36,034 nt of DNA from Syntrophomonadaceae bacterium (GTDB taxonomy: Bacteria > Bacillota > Syntrophomonadia > Syntrophomonadales > Syntrophothermaceae). This document shows positions 6,451 to 14,218 of the stretch, one piece after another. The position numbers and the translations under genes are program-made. Each line of letters opens with the position of its first letter. The first letter of the stretch is position 1. The stretch covers positions 1-36,034 of the forward strand of contig JAAZLJ010000189.1 in assembly GCA_012799365.1 (NCBI GenBank), written 5' to 3'. The notes beneath the pieces were generated by a model. It made no database searches. It was not told the DNA's origin and saw only the letters and a list, made by a program, of their open reading frames with translations.

Positions 6451-9400
6451 TTATTGAAACCAAACATTTTCCTGGCCGTATATGGCACCCAGCCTTCGTT
6501 TCAGTCCCAGGTTCACTTCCACCCACCATTGGCGGTTCATGCGCCGACCCCGCCTCATGGACAGGCGAACATAAACCGGAATATCCCCTGGATACTCCGC
6601 CAGAGTCGCCATCAATTCCTGAGGTGAACAGCTATCCACAGCATCCTCCGGCAGCCGGATATGAAGTCCCTCTATTTGTTCAGCAACCTGATAGACATGG
6701 TTTACCGCTATTCTAGGAACCTCCTCCCGGTTCATGACCCGACCTTCTATCAACACCGCAGTATCCGATTCCAGATGTGATGCCTGCCTACGGTAAGTGG
6801 CAGGAAATACCATAGCCTCAACCCGACCAGTAAAGCCCTCGAGATTAAAACGGGCCCAGGGTTCCCCTTTTCTGGTGCGGCTTCGTTTCAATCCGTTAAT
6901 CATACCGGCCAGTCGTATATACGTTCCATCTTTCAACTTGTCCAAATCAGTAATCTCATGAGTAATAATATACGGAAGCATCTCCCGGTATTCCTCCAGA
7001 GGATTCCCGGATACATAGAAACCCAGGACCTCCTTTTCCATTTTCAGCTTTTCTCGAACATCGTACTCACCTAACTGTGGCGGCCTGGGTTCCTCCACTG
7101 TCATCACTTCACTGCCAAATAAGGTCAGCTGGTTGCTGGCCGCGACTTCGTTAATAGAAGCCGCCAGTTCCAGACATTGATTAACGATAGCCATAGCTTC
7201 CCGGCGGCTGAGATCCAGGGAATCGAAAGCCCCGGCCAGGATAAGATTTTCCACCACTCGTTTGTTTACCTGGCGCAGATCTACCCGCCGGCAGAAATCC
7301 AGCAGCGAAGTAAATTTCCCTTCCTGGCGCGCGGCTATTATTGATCTTACTGCACTGTCTCCCACGTTTTTAATGGCTCCCAGCCCAAACCGGATCTTAT
7401 CACCCACCACCGTAAAATTCTCCAGGCTTTCGTTAATATCCGGAGGTAGTATGTCGATATGCAAACGGTGACATTCCTGGGAATAAAAGACCACACGATC
7501 CTGATTGTCAATAACACTGCTCAGAAAAGCGCACATATACTCTACTGGATAATGGGCTTTAAGGTAAGCAGTTTGGTAACAGATCAAGGCATAGGCCGCA
7601 GAATGAGACTTGTTAAATCCATAACCCGCAAAACTCTCCATCAGGTCAAAAAGACCCGAAGCGATCCGCTTGCTGATTCCGTGGTTGGCACTCCCCTGAA
7701 TAAACTTGCTGCGCTGCGCCATAAGCTCCTCCGGCTTCTTCTTGCCCATAGCCCGCCGCAATACATCAGCCTCACCCATAGTGAAATCCGCTAACCGACT
7801 GGCAATACTCATCACCTGTTCTTGATAAAGGATGACTCCATAGGTCTCTTTTAAGATCGGCTCCAGGAGTGGGTGCATATACTCTATTTCCTGGCGCCCA
7901 TGTTTACGGTTAATAAAATCCTCCACCATCCCGCTGCCTAGCGGCCCGGGTCGATATAAAGCGATAACCGCTATCAGTTCCTCAAATCGGCCGGGCTGCA
8001 TCTCCTGCAGCAGGCGGCGCAGGCCATCACTCTCCAGCTGGAACACCCCGATAGTATCCCCCTCGGACAGCAGTTGATAAACCGCCGGGTCATCCAACGG
8101 TAAATCATCTATGTCAATCTCGGCCCCCCGAGTTTTATGAATAATCTCCAGGGCCCGATCAATAACGGTCAGGGTACGCAGTCCCAGGATGTCCATCTTC
8201 AGAAGGCCAATCTCCTCTACGGTCTCTTTGGCAAACTGGGTGACCACATGGTCATCGGAAGTACGCTGCAGAGGCACCAGTCGGGCCAGTCTATCTCGCC
8301 CAATCACTACTCCAGCCGCGTGCACTGAAGCATGACGAGGAAAACCCTCCAGGGCTCGGGCAGTATCCACCAATTTACGAATTTCATAATCGTTCTCGTA
8401 TTTCTGAATTAGATCCGAAGAAACCTGTAAGGCCCGGTCTATACTGATTCCGAGCTCGGTAGGTACCATCTTGGCAATCCGGTCTACCTCACTGTACGGA
8501 AAATCCAGAACCCGGCCTACGTCTCGAATAGCAGCGCGGGCAGCCATGGTGCCGAAGGTGATTATCTGGGCCACCCGGTCACTGCCGTATTTATCAATTA
8601 TGTAGTTTATGACCTGATCTCGTTTCTCAAAACAAAAATCCACATCAATATCAGGCATGCTTACCCTTTCCGGATTGAGAAACCGTTCAAACAGCAGCCC
8701 ATAATCCAGTGGATTTATATTAGTTATACCCAATACATATGAAACCAGGCTGCCGGCCGCCGAACCACGCCCCGGCCCCACCGGAATGTCATGGTTCCGT
8801 GCCCAGTTCACCAGATCTTGAACGATAAGAAAATACCCGGCAAAGCCCATGTTATTAATAACATCCAGCTCATAAGTCAGGCGTTCCTTCACTTCTTGAC
8901 CTGGATTGCTGATCTTCTGCGGCAGCATACGCCAGGCCATCTCTTCCAGGTATGACTCATCGTTATAGCCCTCAGGCAGCGGGTAATCAGGTAGATTAAA
9001 GTGACCGAATTCCAACTCTACGGAACATCTTTCCGCAATCGCCCGGGTGTTGCTCACTGCCTCCGGTGCCCAATCAAAAAGCTGACTCATCTCACCCGCC
9101 GACTTGAAATAGAACTCGGGACAAGGAAACCTCATACGTGATTCGTCACTGATGGTTTTACCGGTTTGGATGCACAGCAAAACATCATGGATAAAGGCAT
9201 CATCCCGGTTCAAGTAATGCACATCATTGGTGGCCACCAGGGGTATTTTTAGCTCCCGGCTCAGCTGGTACAGGGCCTGGTTTACCTTTTTTTGTTCTTC
9301 CAAACCGTGATCCTGTATTTCCAAATAAAAGTTGTCAGGCCCAAAAATTTCTCGTAAAAATTCAGCTGTAGCGCAGGCTTCCTCGTACTTTCCAGCCAGG

Positions 9401-9840
9401 AGCAGCTCAGGAATTTCCCCGGCAATACAGCCCGACAACGCAATGAGCCCCTGGCTGTACTCCTGCAGCAATTCCCGATCCACCCTGGGCTTGTAGTAGA
9501 ATCCTTCCAAAAAAGCCCGGCTCACCAGCTGCATTAGATTACGGTAACCAATCTCGTTTTCACATAGGAGAACTAAATGATACTGCGAATCATCTACATG
9601 AGGTACTTTATCCATGCGATGCCGCCTGGCTACGTACACTTCACATCCAATAATAGGTTTGAGCCCAGCCTGAACAGCCTGTTTGTAGAAATCTACCACT
9701 CCGTATAATACCCCGTGATCGGTAATAGCTAAAGCTGGCATACCATACTCCACGGCTGTTTCTACCAATTCTTTTACCCGAGCAGCTCCGTCCAACAAAC
9801 TGTATTCGGAGTGGGTGTGTAAATGAACAAAATCCTGCAT
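6451..9840 (-). CDS. dnaE: DNA polymerase III alpha subunit, DnaE type
   Basis: 1129 residues. The N-terminal PHP domain begins FVHLHTHSEYSLLDG (metal-type His6, His8, His10) with AITDHG at 38-43. The polymerase core includes GPGRGSAAGS (355-364) and the catalytic PDIDVDF (396-402, Asp397/399/401), then MDILGLRTL and the fingers region ending GYGFNKSHSAAYALI. A tandem HhH region follows (NKRVVENLILAGAFDSL) and then a C-terminal OB fold (YIRLAGMINGLKRSRTRKGE). There is no 3'-5' exonuclease domain insertion, which separates it from PolC. In Firmicutes DnaE works beside PolC at the fork, often on lagging-strand primers. ATG 9840 is preceded by AGGAGGAACTT. The gene is the first of a probable dnaE-mtrB-pfkA-pyk cluster. 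29 bp separate it from the deacylase gene upstream. Confidence 0.97.
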   Translation of the reverse strand: MQDFVHLHTHSEYSLLDGAARVKELVETAVEYGMPALAITDHGVLYGVVDFYKQAVQAGLKPIIGCEVYVARRHRMDKVPHVDDSQYHLVLLCENEIGYRNLMQLVSRAFLEGFYYKPRVDRELLQEYSQGLIALSGCIAGEIPELLLAGKYEEACATAEFLREIFGPDNFYLEIQDHGLEEQKKVNQALYQLSRELKIPLVATNDVHYLNRDDAFIHDVLLCIQTGKTISDESRMRFPCPEFYFKSAGEMSQLFDWAPEAVSNTRAIAERCSVELEFGHFNLPDYPLPEGYNDESYLEEMAWRMLPQKISNPGQEVKERLTYELDVINNMGFAGYFLIVQDLVNWARNHDIPVGPGRGSAAGSLVSYVLGITNINPLDYGLLFERFLNPERVSMPDIDVDFCFEKRDQVINYIIDKYGSDRVAQIITFGTMAARAAIRDVGRVLDFPYSEVDRIAKMVPTELGISIDRALQVSSDLIQKYENDYEIRKLVDTARALEGFPRHASVHAAGVVIGRDRLARLVPLQRTSDDHVVTQFAKETVEEIGLLKMDILGLRTLTVIDRALEIIHKTRGAEIDIDDLPLDDPAVYQLLSEGDTIGVFQLESDGLRRLLQEMQPGRFEELIAVIALYRPGPLGSGMVEDFINRKHGRQEIEYMHPLLEPILKETYGVILYQEQVMSIASRLADFTMGEADVLRRAMGKKKPEELMAQRSKFIQGSANHGISKRIASGLFDLMESFAGYGFNKSHSAAYALICYQTAYLKAHYPVEYMCAFLSSVIDNQDRVVFYSQECHRLHIDILPPDINESLENFTVVGDKIRFGLGAIKNVGDSAVRSIIAARQEGKFTSLLDFCRRVDLRQVNKRVVENLILAGAFDSLDLSRREAMAIVNQCLELAASINEVAASNQLTLFGSEVMTVEEPRPPQLGEYDVREKLKMEKEVLGFYVSGNPLEEYREMLPYIITHEITDLDKLKDGTYIRLAGMINGLKRSRTRKGEPWARFNLEGFTGRVEAMVFPATYRRQASHLESDTAVLIEGRVMNREEVPRIAVNHVYQVAEQIEGLHIRLPEDAVDSCSPQELMATLAEYPGDIPVYVRLSMRRGRRMNRQWWVEVNLGLKRRLGAIYGQENVWFQ

Positions 9841-9869
9841 AAGTTCCTCCTGATAGTTGCCAATCCTGT

Positions 9870-10343
9870 CTATAAATCAGCTTCTTCTGATACCTGGCAG
9901 GGGATACCCGCGGTAATCTCCTGCAATTCTTGAAAGGTAATGGGCAGCGCTGAATTCGGAGTTCCCGCCGCTGCGTAGACCACCGGGTATCTTTTCAGAC
10001 TCTCATCCAGATACACTGTAAGCGGCTGCGGTAACGCAAACGGGCATACTCCCCCTATCGGGTAACCGGTGGTTTCTATGACCTCCTGCGCCTTGGCCAT
10101 CCTCACCCGAGAACCAACCACCTGCTTCAGCTTCTTGTTATTCATTCGTACATCACCTGCAGACACTACCATTATGTATTCGTCTTTGGCTTTGAACAGC
10201 AGTGATTTGGCGATCTGCCCTACCTCCACTCCCAGAGCCTCAGCCGCCAGCTCGGCAGTGCTGGTATCCTCGGCCAACTCTATTACCTTCAAGCCCGGTT
10301 TACGGGCATCGAGATAAGCTTGAACTTTTTCCAGTACTGTCAT
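9870..10343 (-). CDS. YbaK/ProX-family aminoacyl-tRNA deacylase
   Basis: 157 residues covering one YbaK/EbsC domain. Landmarks are the conserved Lys in QIAKSLLFKAKDEYIMVVSA (about 43-62), GDVRMNNKKLKQVVG, IGGVCPFALPQPLTVYLDES (about 96-115) and VVYAAAGTPNSALPI (about 121-135). The family hydrolyses mischarged tRNA, for example Cys- or Ala-tRNA(Pro). The free-standing form with the GGVCPFAL and AAGTPNSA blocks is common in Firmicutes. The exact substrate cannot be read from sequence. GGAGGT lies 8 nt before ATG 10343. It is followed by dnaE after 29 bp on the same strand and may share its transcript. Confidence 0.88.
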   Translation of the reverse strand: MTVLEKVQAYLDARKPGLKVIELAEDTSTAELAAEALGVEVGQIAKSLLFKAKDEYIMVVSAGDVRMNNKKLKQVVGSRVRMAKAQEVIETTGYPIGGVCPFALPQPLTVYLDESLKRYPVVYAAAGTPNSALPITFQELQEITAGIPCQVSEEADL

Positions 10344-10632
10344 TATGGCTACCTCCTGGCAAAATCAGTCTTTAATTTCTTTGACGTTGGGTCTTTTTTT
10401 ATTTTCTGACGCAGATTAACGCTGATTTTTATGATAATTTTGAATCTCCGCATATTTTCAGCGTTTTCATAGTATTCAGTGTATTCTGCATCTTTTTATG
10501 AGAATAATCTGCGTCCATCAGCGTGTATCTGCGGTTTTAATTTTATGGCAGAACTTTTTCCTACACTTCTATATACCGATTATAAAGAATATTACCCCGC
10601 TTGTCTTGCCGTCACACCTCCCCGGACATGAA
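10344..10632. other. Intergenic region with two copies of the dispersed GCGT..CTGCGG repeat
   Basis: No gene seen. GACGCAGATTAACGCTGATT at 10408-10427 is a minus-oriented copy of the dispersed repeat. AATCTGCGTCCATCAGCGTG...ATCTGCGGTTTTAATTTTATGGCAGAAC (10506-10551) is a plus-oriented copy that includes the AGCAGAA-like tail. Between them, more degenerate variants (CAGCGTTTTCATAGTATTCA, about 10461-10480) suggest decayed units. The promoter for the YbaK/dnaE transcript should lie here, but I see no clear one. Confidence 0.5.
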
Positions 10633-10665
10633 AAAACCGCCCTCACCTCACGGCTCGGCGGTTTT
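10631..10665 (-). terminator. Bidirectional-looking rho-independent terminator after the SspF-like gene
   Basis: On the minus strand AAAACCGCC (from 10665) pairs with GGCGGTTTT around a 15-nt loop, and the transcript ends in TTTTTT (10636-10631). It lies 35 nt after the stop of the spore-protein gene and closes the CMD-HAD-SASP transcript. Confidence 0.75.
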
Positions 10666-10700
10666 CAGCACAGCGTTATTCATAAATTCCGCATCCGCTT

Positions 10701-10901
10701 TTATGATAGGTTGAGTTCTTTCATACGTTGGGCCAATATGCCCCCCACCCGGCCGCACTCGGCCAGAGTCAGAGACTCCCAACCCTCCTGCTCCACCCTC
10801 TCCAGTAAACCCAGTTCAGCAGCTATCTCCATTTTTAATTTTTCCCGCGGGGTGAGCTCTGCTGGCTTTTTCTTCTTGCGCCTGGATGATTTCCTGGTCA
10901 T
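10701..10901 (-). CDS. Small acid-soluble spore protein, SspF-like alpha/beta type
   Basis: 66 residues from ATG 10901, preceded by GGAGGTG at 8 nt spacing. The longer open frame to 10973 has no such site and would overlap the upstream gene. A Lys/Arg-rich start (TRKSSRRKKKK) precedes TPREKLKMEIAAELGLLERV, EQEGW, then CGRVGGILAQRMKEL. This is the alpha/beta SASP pattern LKxEIAxELG...GxxxxR.xGxvGG.mxxxm, closest by eye to B. subtilis SspF (LKYELAKDLGF...EGWGGI). Such proteins coat and protect spore DNA. It follows the HAD gene by 40 bp and ends at a strong terminator. It indicates a spore former. Confidence 0.8.
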   Translation of the reverse strand: MTRKSSRRKKKKPAELTPREKLKMEIAAELGLLERVEQEGWESLTLAECGRVGGILAQRMKELNLS

Positions 10902-10941
10902 CAAAATCCACCTCCACCATCCAGGTTGCCTGAAATAGCCG

Positions 10942-11670
10942 TTATTTATTCTCCGCGAGAGAAGGTAACTCATCTATGAACTGAACCAGGTCCGGAAGAT
11001 AGCCTTCCCAGTCGGCTGTAATCGGCAGGTCATGAGGGTTAAGAAGCCTATCCTTAACCAAAAAAGTTTTTATCCCCGCTTTCCGGGCCGTAAGATCCTC
11101 GCCCACATCGTTCCCGACCATAATACAGTCTTCTGGATTTAACCCCAGGAACTCCAGTACTTCCTCATAGTATTCAGTATGAGGTTTAGTATAGTGCATT
11201 ACCTCATACGAAGTTATCAACTCATAAGGGAAGTCACCCACTTCGGCCCAGCACAAACGCTGCTCCAAAGCATTGAGGGGAAATACAGGGTTGGTAGCAA
11301 TGACCACCTGATATCCGCGATTAAAAACTTTCTCCATAATAGTTCTGATTTCAGGAAAGGGCTGGCAGTGGCCATGCAATTCCCCGAACCCGCGGGCATA
11401 GAATTGTTCAAAAAAAGGCAGCATCATTTCCTGGGGATGGTGATAATCCCGGAAAAAGTTCTCTTCAAACACTTCCATATTAGTCCTTTGGGGATCCTTG
11501 TCCTTAATCATAGCCTCGGTAGCACGCCACAACCGCTCCACCAATGTCTCTGCCTTTTCTACCCCATAATTCCGCGCCATGCCGACCATCTTCTCGAAAT
11601 ACTTCTTCAAGAAGAATTCCATGTCGATATCAAGCAAGGTTCCATCTAAATCGAACAGTACAGCCTTGAT
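10942..11670 (-). CDS. HAD-superfamily hydrolase with an apparent AUC start codon
   Basis: The conserved HAD motif I is encoded as KAVLFDLDGTLLDID (nucleophile Asp and acid/base Asp). Upstream in frame are only ATC (11670-11668), TCT and a TAA stop (11676-11674), so no ATG, GTG or TTG precedes the motif. TTG 11637 would remove the catalytic Asp pair. An 8-G run plus AAAA (11679-11690 on the minus strand) lies 8 nt before ATC 11670, as expected for a ribosome-binding site. I therefore infer initiation at AUC (CTG 11658 is the alternative, but is too far away). Motif II is VVIATNPVFP, motif III Lys in HYTKPHTEYY, and motif IV CIMVGNDVGEDLTARKAG. The closest general type is a phosphoglycolate-phosphatase-like HAD; the substrate is unknown. 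It lies 21 bp after the CMD gene, so coupling is likely. Confidence 0.82.
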   Translation of the reverse strand: MKAVLFDLDGTLLDIDMEFFLKKYFEKMVGMARNYGVEKAETLVERLWRATEAMIKDKDPQRTNMEVFEENFFRDYHHPQEMMLPFFEQFYARGFGELHGHCQPFPEIRTIMEKVFNRGYQVVIATNPVFPLNALEQRLCWAEVGDFPYELITSYEVMHYTKPHTEYYEEVLEFLGLNPEDCIMVGNDVGEDLTARKAGIKTFLVKDRLLNPHDLPITADWEGYLPDLVQFIDELPSLAENK

Positions 11671-11691
11671 AGATTACACCCCCCCCTTTTC

Positions 11692-11994
11692 CTAATCGTG
11701 GAACGCATTTAACGAAGTTTTAATTACGTCCATGCCACTTACATAATAGGCCAATCGCAAAGCTTCGGCAATTTCTTCATCGGTTGCTCCCACTTCCCGT
11801 GCCTGGGCTGCCAGTACTTTGACCCCCTGGTCAGCCCCTTTAAAAGCATCCAGTGCCAGAGTAATCAGGATTTTGGTTTTGGTATCCAGTGCACCCGGTT
11901 TCATGGCCACCTCTACGACGGATTTAACCCGCTTATAAAATTCAGGATCGTATCTCTCTACCTTTTCTACAAACCACGGCAGTCGAACTTTCAC
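11692..11994 (-). CDS. Carboxymuconolactone-decarboxylase-like (AhpD-fold) protein without the CxxC pair
   Basis: 100 residues, all-helical in appearance. DPEFYKRVKSVVEVAMKPGA is followed by LDTKTKILITLALDAFKGAD (TKxLIxLAxxA is the family signature) and VGATDEEIAEALRLAYYVSG. Catalytic AhpD/CMD relatives carry CxxCxxxH in the loop after the LA helix. Here that loop reads GADQGVKVLAAQA, so the redox cysteines and His are missing, and peroxidase-type activity is unlikely. It starts at GTG 11994 with GGGAGGC about 8 nt upstream. It is first in a probable operon with the HAD gene and SspF-like gene. Confidence 0.8.
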   Translation of the reverse strand: MKVRLPWFVEKVERYDPEFYKRVKSVVEVAMKPGALDTKTKILITLALDAFKGADQGVKVLAAQAREVGATDEEIAEALRLAYYVSGMDVIKTSLNAFHD

Positions 11995-12389
11995 CTTAAT
12001 TCAGCCTCCCTGCATAACATGGAAACCTTGTCCATTATTTCCTCTATTATATATAAAATATCCCTGGAAAGAAAATCTTACATGCTCGAGCTGAAAAAGA
12101 ACCGCTCATACCCACATATATCCGGTTTTTATACGATGTCACTACAGAAACCCTGTTTTTTGCACCTGCTCACACCATGGATAGTGGTTATGTCCTGGTT
12201 GATTCCCTGCATATGATGGTGCTCTGAATTAGGAAAACGACTTTTTGTAATGGAATCATTCTTTATTATTGTCGTAAATTGGACCGCGGAATAAAAATTT
12301 GGGGGAAAGTTTTTTCACCTGTTGGGCAGGTATTTTTTTACATATATAGAATTCAATGCTACATACTAAATTCTTAGGAGGTGGCCAAT
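11995..12389. other. Divergent intergenic region with a weak terminator-like hairpin
   Basis: This 395-bp AT-rich region separates the minus-strand CMD operon from the plus-strand two-gene unit and should hold both promoters. The one structure seen is ACCTG (12317-12321) and CAGGT (12327-12331) followed by ATTTTTTTA. It is a short terminator or attenuator-like hairpin 45 nt before the ribosome-binding site of the next gene. The open frame at 12019-12216 has no ribosome-binding site or protein-like composition. Confidence 0.4.
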
Positions 12390-12839
12390 TTGTACAGCCA
12401 TTTGCTGGACAAGCCCTTGAATAACTATGATATTTCCGTTTTCGAAAACTATGGCCCCGATACTATTCTCGATTATCATCATCACTCGGAGTGGGAAGTC
12501 AGTCTGAATACCTATTGGATGCTAAAAGAAAAACACCAGAATTCCGAGAACCCCAATCCATTCCTGGAGGCTTGGGTTAATTTCTTCGATGAGGTACTGG
12601 GGGCAGGAAATGACCTGCAGGCCTTGCAAGGAGCTGGTTTGGTGCACATCGGGCCTTATTATCACCCGGCTACCAATACAACAGTATATTTTACCTCCCG
12701 CAGCATAGCCAGTGAACCGGTCACTGCTGCCGATGTGGGCTATCTGTTATCGCTAGCCGAACCCCCGCTTCCCAATGTCAAAATCACTAAATACCATAAG
12801 AATCTGAGAAAATATTTAAAACAAGTCGGGGAGGTGTAA
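12390..12839 (+). CDS. Unknown protein, first gene of a two-gene unit
   Basis: Not recognised. It starts at TTG 12390, because AGGAGGT (12376-12382) lies 7 nt upstream; the in-frame GTG at 12381 overlaps that site. The 149-residue protein is soluble and acidic, without a signal peptide or membrane segment. It has a His-rich stretch TILDYHHHSEWEVSLNTYW (about 25-43), a middle helix with NPFLEAWVNFFDEVLGAGND, and a segment GAGLVHIGPYYHPATNTTVYF that resembles beta strands. The C-terminus is basic (KITKYHKNLRKYLKQV). The His/Glu cluster could bind metal; this is speculation. The next gene begins 3 nt after its stop, so the two products probably act together. Confidence 0.75.
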   Translation: MYSHLLDKPLNNYDISVFENYGPDTILDYHHHSEWEVSLNTYWMLKEKHQNSENPNPFLEAWVNFFDEVLGAGNDLQALQGAGLVHIGPYYHPATNTTVYFTSRSIASEPVTAADVGYLLSLAEPPLPNVKITKYHKNLRKYLKQVGEV

Positions 12840-12842
12840 CCT

Positions 12843-13721
12843 ATGAAGTTCAGAGAAGACCCTTTGTTAGAGGTCGATATGTCCATAAGGTGTATACAAG
12901 AACTGGAACGGCTTAATCGGCAAATGGCTTATTACAAGTCATGGATTCGGGAAAGAATGAAGTTTATTCGCCATCCAGAGATGACTCTTCCTGAGCCTCA
13001 TCCACCCAGCGGAAAGCCGGTTAAACCACCCGAACCCCGTTTAACACTCAAAGACCGTATCCCACTGCGCAAAAGCGAGCAAAAACTCGCTTATGAAAAA
13101 GCCTGCGAAGATTACAACTCCCGCCTCAAGGATTATTATATAAAATACCGTGCTTACGAAAAAGCCTGTGATCGATTCAAAGAGGCCCTGGCTAAATGGG
13201 AATCTGAGAAAGAGATTCTCTTCTCCCGCAGTCAGGCAGACGTCAAACAGGCCCGTAAAAACATTAAGAAGGGTAACCGTTTGATAAACAGATACCTGGA
13301 AGTCCTGCAATACTCCCAATTTCACCCCGATTACCAGGAGATTGATATCCTGGAGAAGATCAAATTTTATCTGGAAACTGGTCGTGCCTTCAGTATTCAG
13401 GAGTGTATCAATCTATATGAACTGGATAAATCATGGGAAAAAGTCCGGGGCGGACAGGAAAGGCTGGAACACCAACTTACTGCTACTATCCACTATTTGC
13501 AGAACGACCTGATGCAAGCTACATCACAAGCAGCATGTACCCAGGAACCTATCGCCGAACCACCAGCTCCCAAGCGCCGGAAAATAAAGTTAATACCTTT
13601 TCGTTCTAAGAAAAAGGAAAAACCGATACCAGAATTTCGCATTCGGCACCTGCCTCCAGCTTTTTTCAGCGGCAAGCTGGGCTCTTTACGATATCGTCTT
13701 ACCCGCCTGCGATTTTTCTAA
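12843..13721 (+). CDS. Unknown basic protein with a long helical, coiled-coil-like region
   Basis: 292 residues, no recognised family. Residues 9-45 are helical (CIQELERLNRQMAYYKSWI). A Pro-rich stretch (47-68, LPEPHPPSGKPVKPPEPR) leads to a charged helix about 75-150 with repeated YEKAC (83-87 and 105-109: LAYEKACEDYNSRL, YRAYEKACDRFKEAL). This looks like an internal heptad-type repeat. Another helical part spans 150-230. The C-terminal 60 residues are strongly basic (PKRRKIKLIPFRSKKKEK; YRLTRLRFF at the end), as expected for binding nucleic acid or an acidic surface. There is no signal peptide. GGGGAGGTG lies 7 nt before ATG 12843. A strong terminator follows, so the unit is bicistronic. 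Confidence 0.75.
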   Translation: MKFREDPLLEVDMSIRCIQELERLNRQMAYYKSWIRERMKFIRHPEMTLPEPHPPSGKPVKPPEPRLTLKDRIPLRKSEQKLAYEKACEDYNSRLKDYYIKYRAYEKACDRFKEALAKWESEKEILFSRSQADVKQARKNIKKGNRLINRYLEVLQYSQFHPDYQEIDILEKIKFYLETGRAFSIQECINLYELDKSWEKVRGGQERLEHQLTATIHYLQNDLMQATSQAACTQEPIAEPPAPKRRKIKLIPFRSKKKEKPIPEFRIRHLPPAFFSGKLGSLRYRLTRLRFF

Positions 13722-13760
13722 ACCATTCGCTGTTCTGCCAAAAGGCTTCCAATTATACGG

Positions 13761-13787
13761 GCCAGGGACAACTTCCCTGGCTTTTTT
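13761..13787 (+). terminator. Rho-independent terminator of the two-gene unit
   Basis: GCCAGGGA (13761-13768), 5-nt loop, TCCCTGGC (13774-13781), TTTTTT. It is perfect and starts 40 nt after the stop codon at 13721. Confidence 0.9.
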
Positions 13788-13800
13788 ATCTGAGCATAGC

Positions 13801-13903
13801 AGACACCCATGATACCGAAGGTATCACCATCAGGGATATTAAAACTACATATTTATGGAGTGTGGTTAACCCGCTCGCTCCCCGACTTGTCGAACTGCGG
13901 TAT
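13801..13903 (-). repeat. About 95-bp intergenic repeat (CATGATACCGA...CGACTTGTCGA), copy 1
   Basis: CCATGATACCGAAGGTATCACCATC and, 50 nt on, GGAGTGTGGTTAACCCGCTCGCTCCCCGACTTGTCGA match 32884-32977 over the whole length with substitutions. GATACCGAAGGTATC is a palindrome. On the minus strand the element reads GGGTTAACCACACTCC, close to the motif shared with the element at 1971-1985. Confidence 0.65.
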
Positions 13904-13922
13904 ATGAATTATTACGCTGAGT

Positions 13923-14043
13923 TCTAACCCCGTAGCGGAGGCTGCCTCCGCGGGAACCGCCGTAAGAGAATAGCTTCCGCCGGGAAGGCTGAAGCCTCCT
14001 CTACTAGCCAACTGGCTTCGTCGGGTTACCACATTCCCCGTAA
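13923..14043 (+). repeat. Dispersed element with GCTGAAGCCTCC..GGGTTACCACATTCC, copy 2
   Basis: Contains GCGGAGGCTGCCTCCGC (a hairpin, about 13935-13951). Then TAGCTTCCGCCGGGAAGGCT (13971-13990) and GAAGCCTCCTCTACT match the element at 1933-1985, ending in GGGTTACCACATTCC (14023-14037). It lies next to, and in opposite orientation to, the 13801-13903 repeat, with the shared motif at both. Confidence 0.6.
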
Positions 14044-14076
14044 GGGTTGTTTTGTCCTCAGCGTACTCATAAGTTT

Positions 14077-14123
14077 TCTGCGTCTATCTGCGTCCGTCAG
14101 CGTTCATCTGTGGTTTTCATTTC
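14077..14123 (+). repeat. Dispersed CAGCGTTCATCTGNGG repeat
   Basis: TCTGCGTCTATCTGCGTCCG followed by TCAGCGTTCATCTGTGGTTTTCATTT is another copy of the core seen at 871, 10506 and 32983. With the two elements before it, the whole 500-bp gap between 13722 and 14218 is repeat material, and no gene is seen there. Confidence 0.55.
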
Positions 14124-14218
14124 AGGGCGCGCATAATGTATCTCTTCCGGGGAAAAATAGCATAGGACACAATGATATCCTGGTGGTTTATGTCTATTAA
14201 CCGGAAGGAGAGAATGTC

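Noticed and set aside
10498-10938. 146-codon plus-strand open frame
   Set aside because: It crosses a repeat copy and a terminator and is antisense to the SspF-like gene, which has a good ribosome-binding site.
11679-11690. Frameshift in the 8-C run as the cause of the missing start codon of the HAD gene
   Set aside because: The in-frame TAA (11674-11676) lies between this run and the gene, so a length change in the run cannot restore a start.
12019-12216. 65-codon open frame in the gap before the two-gene unit
   Set aside because: No ribosome-binding site; its composition looks random.
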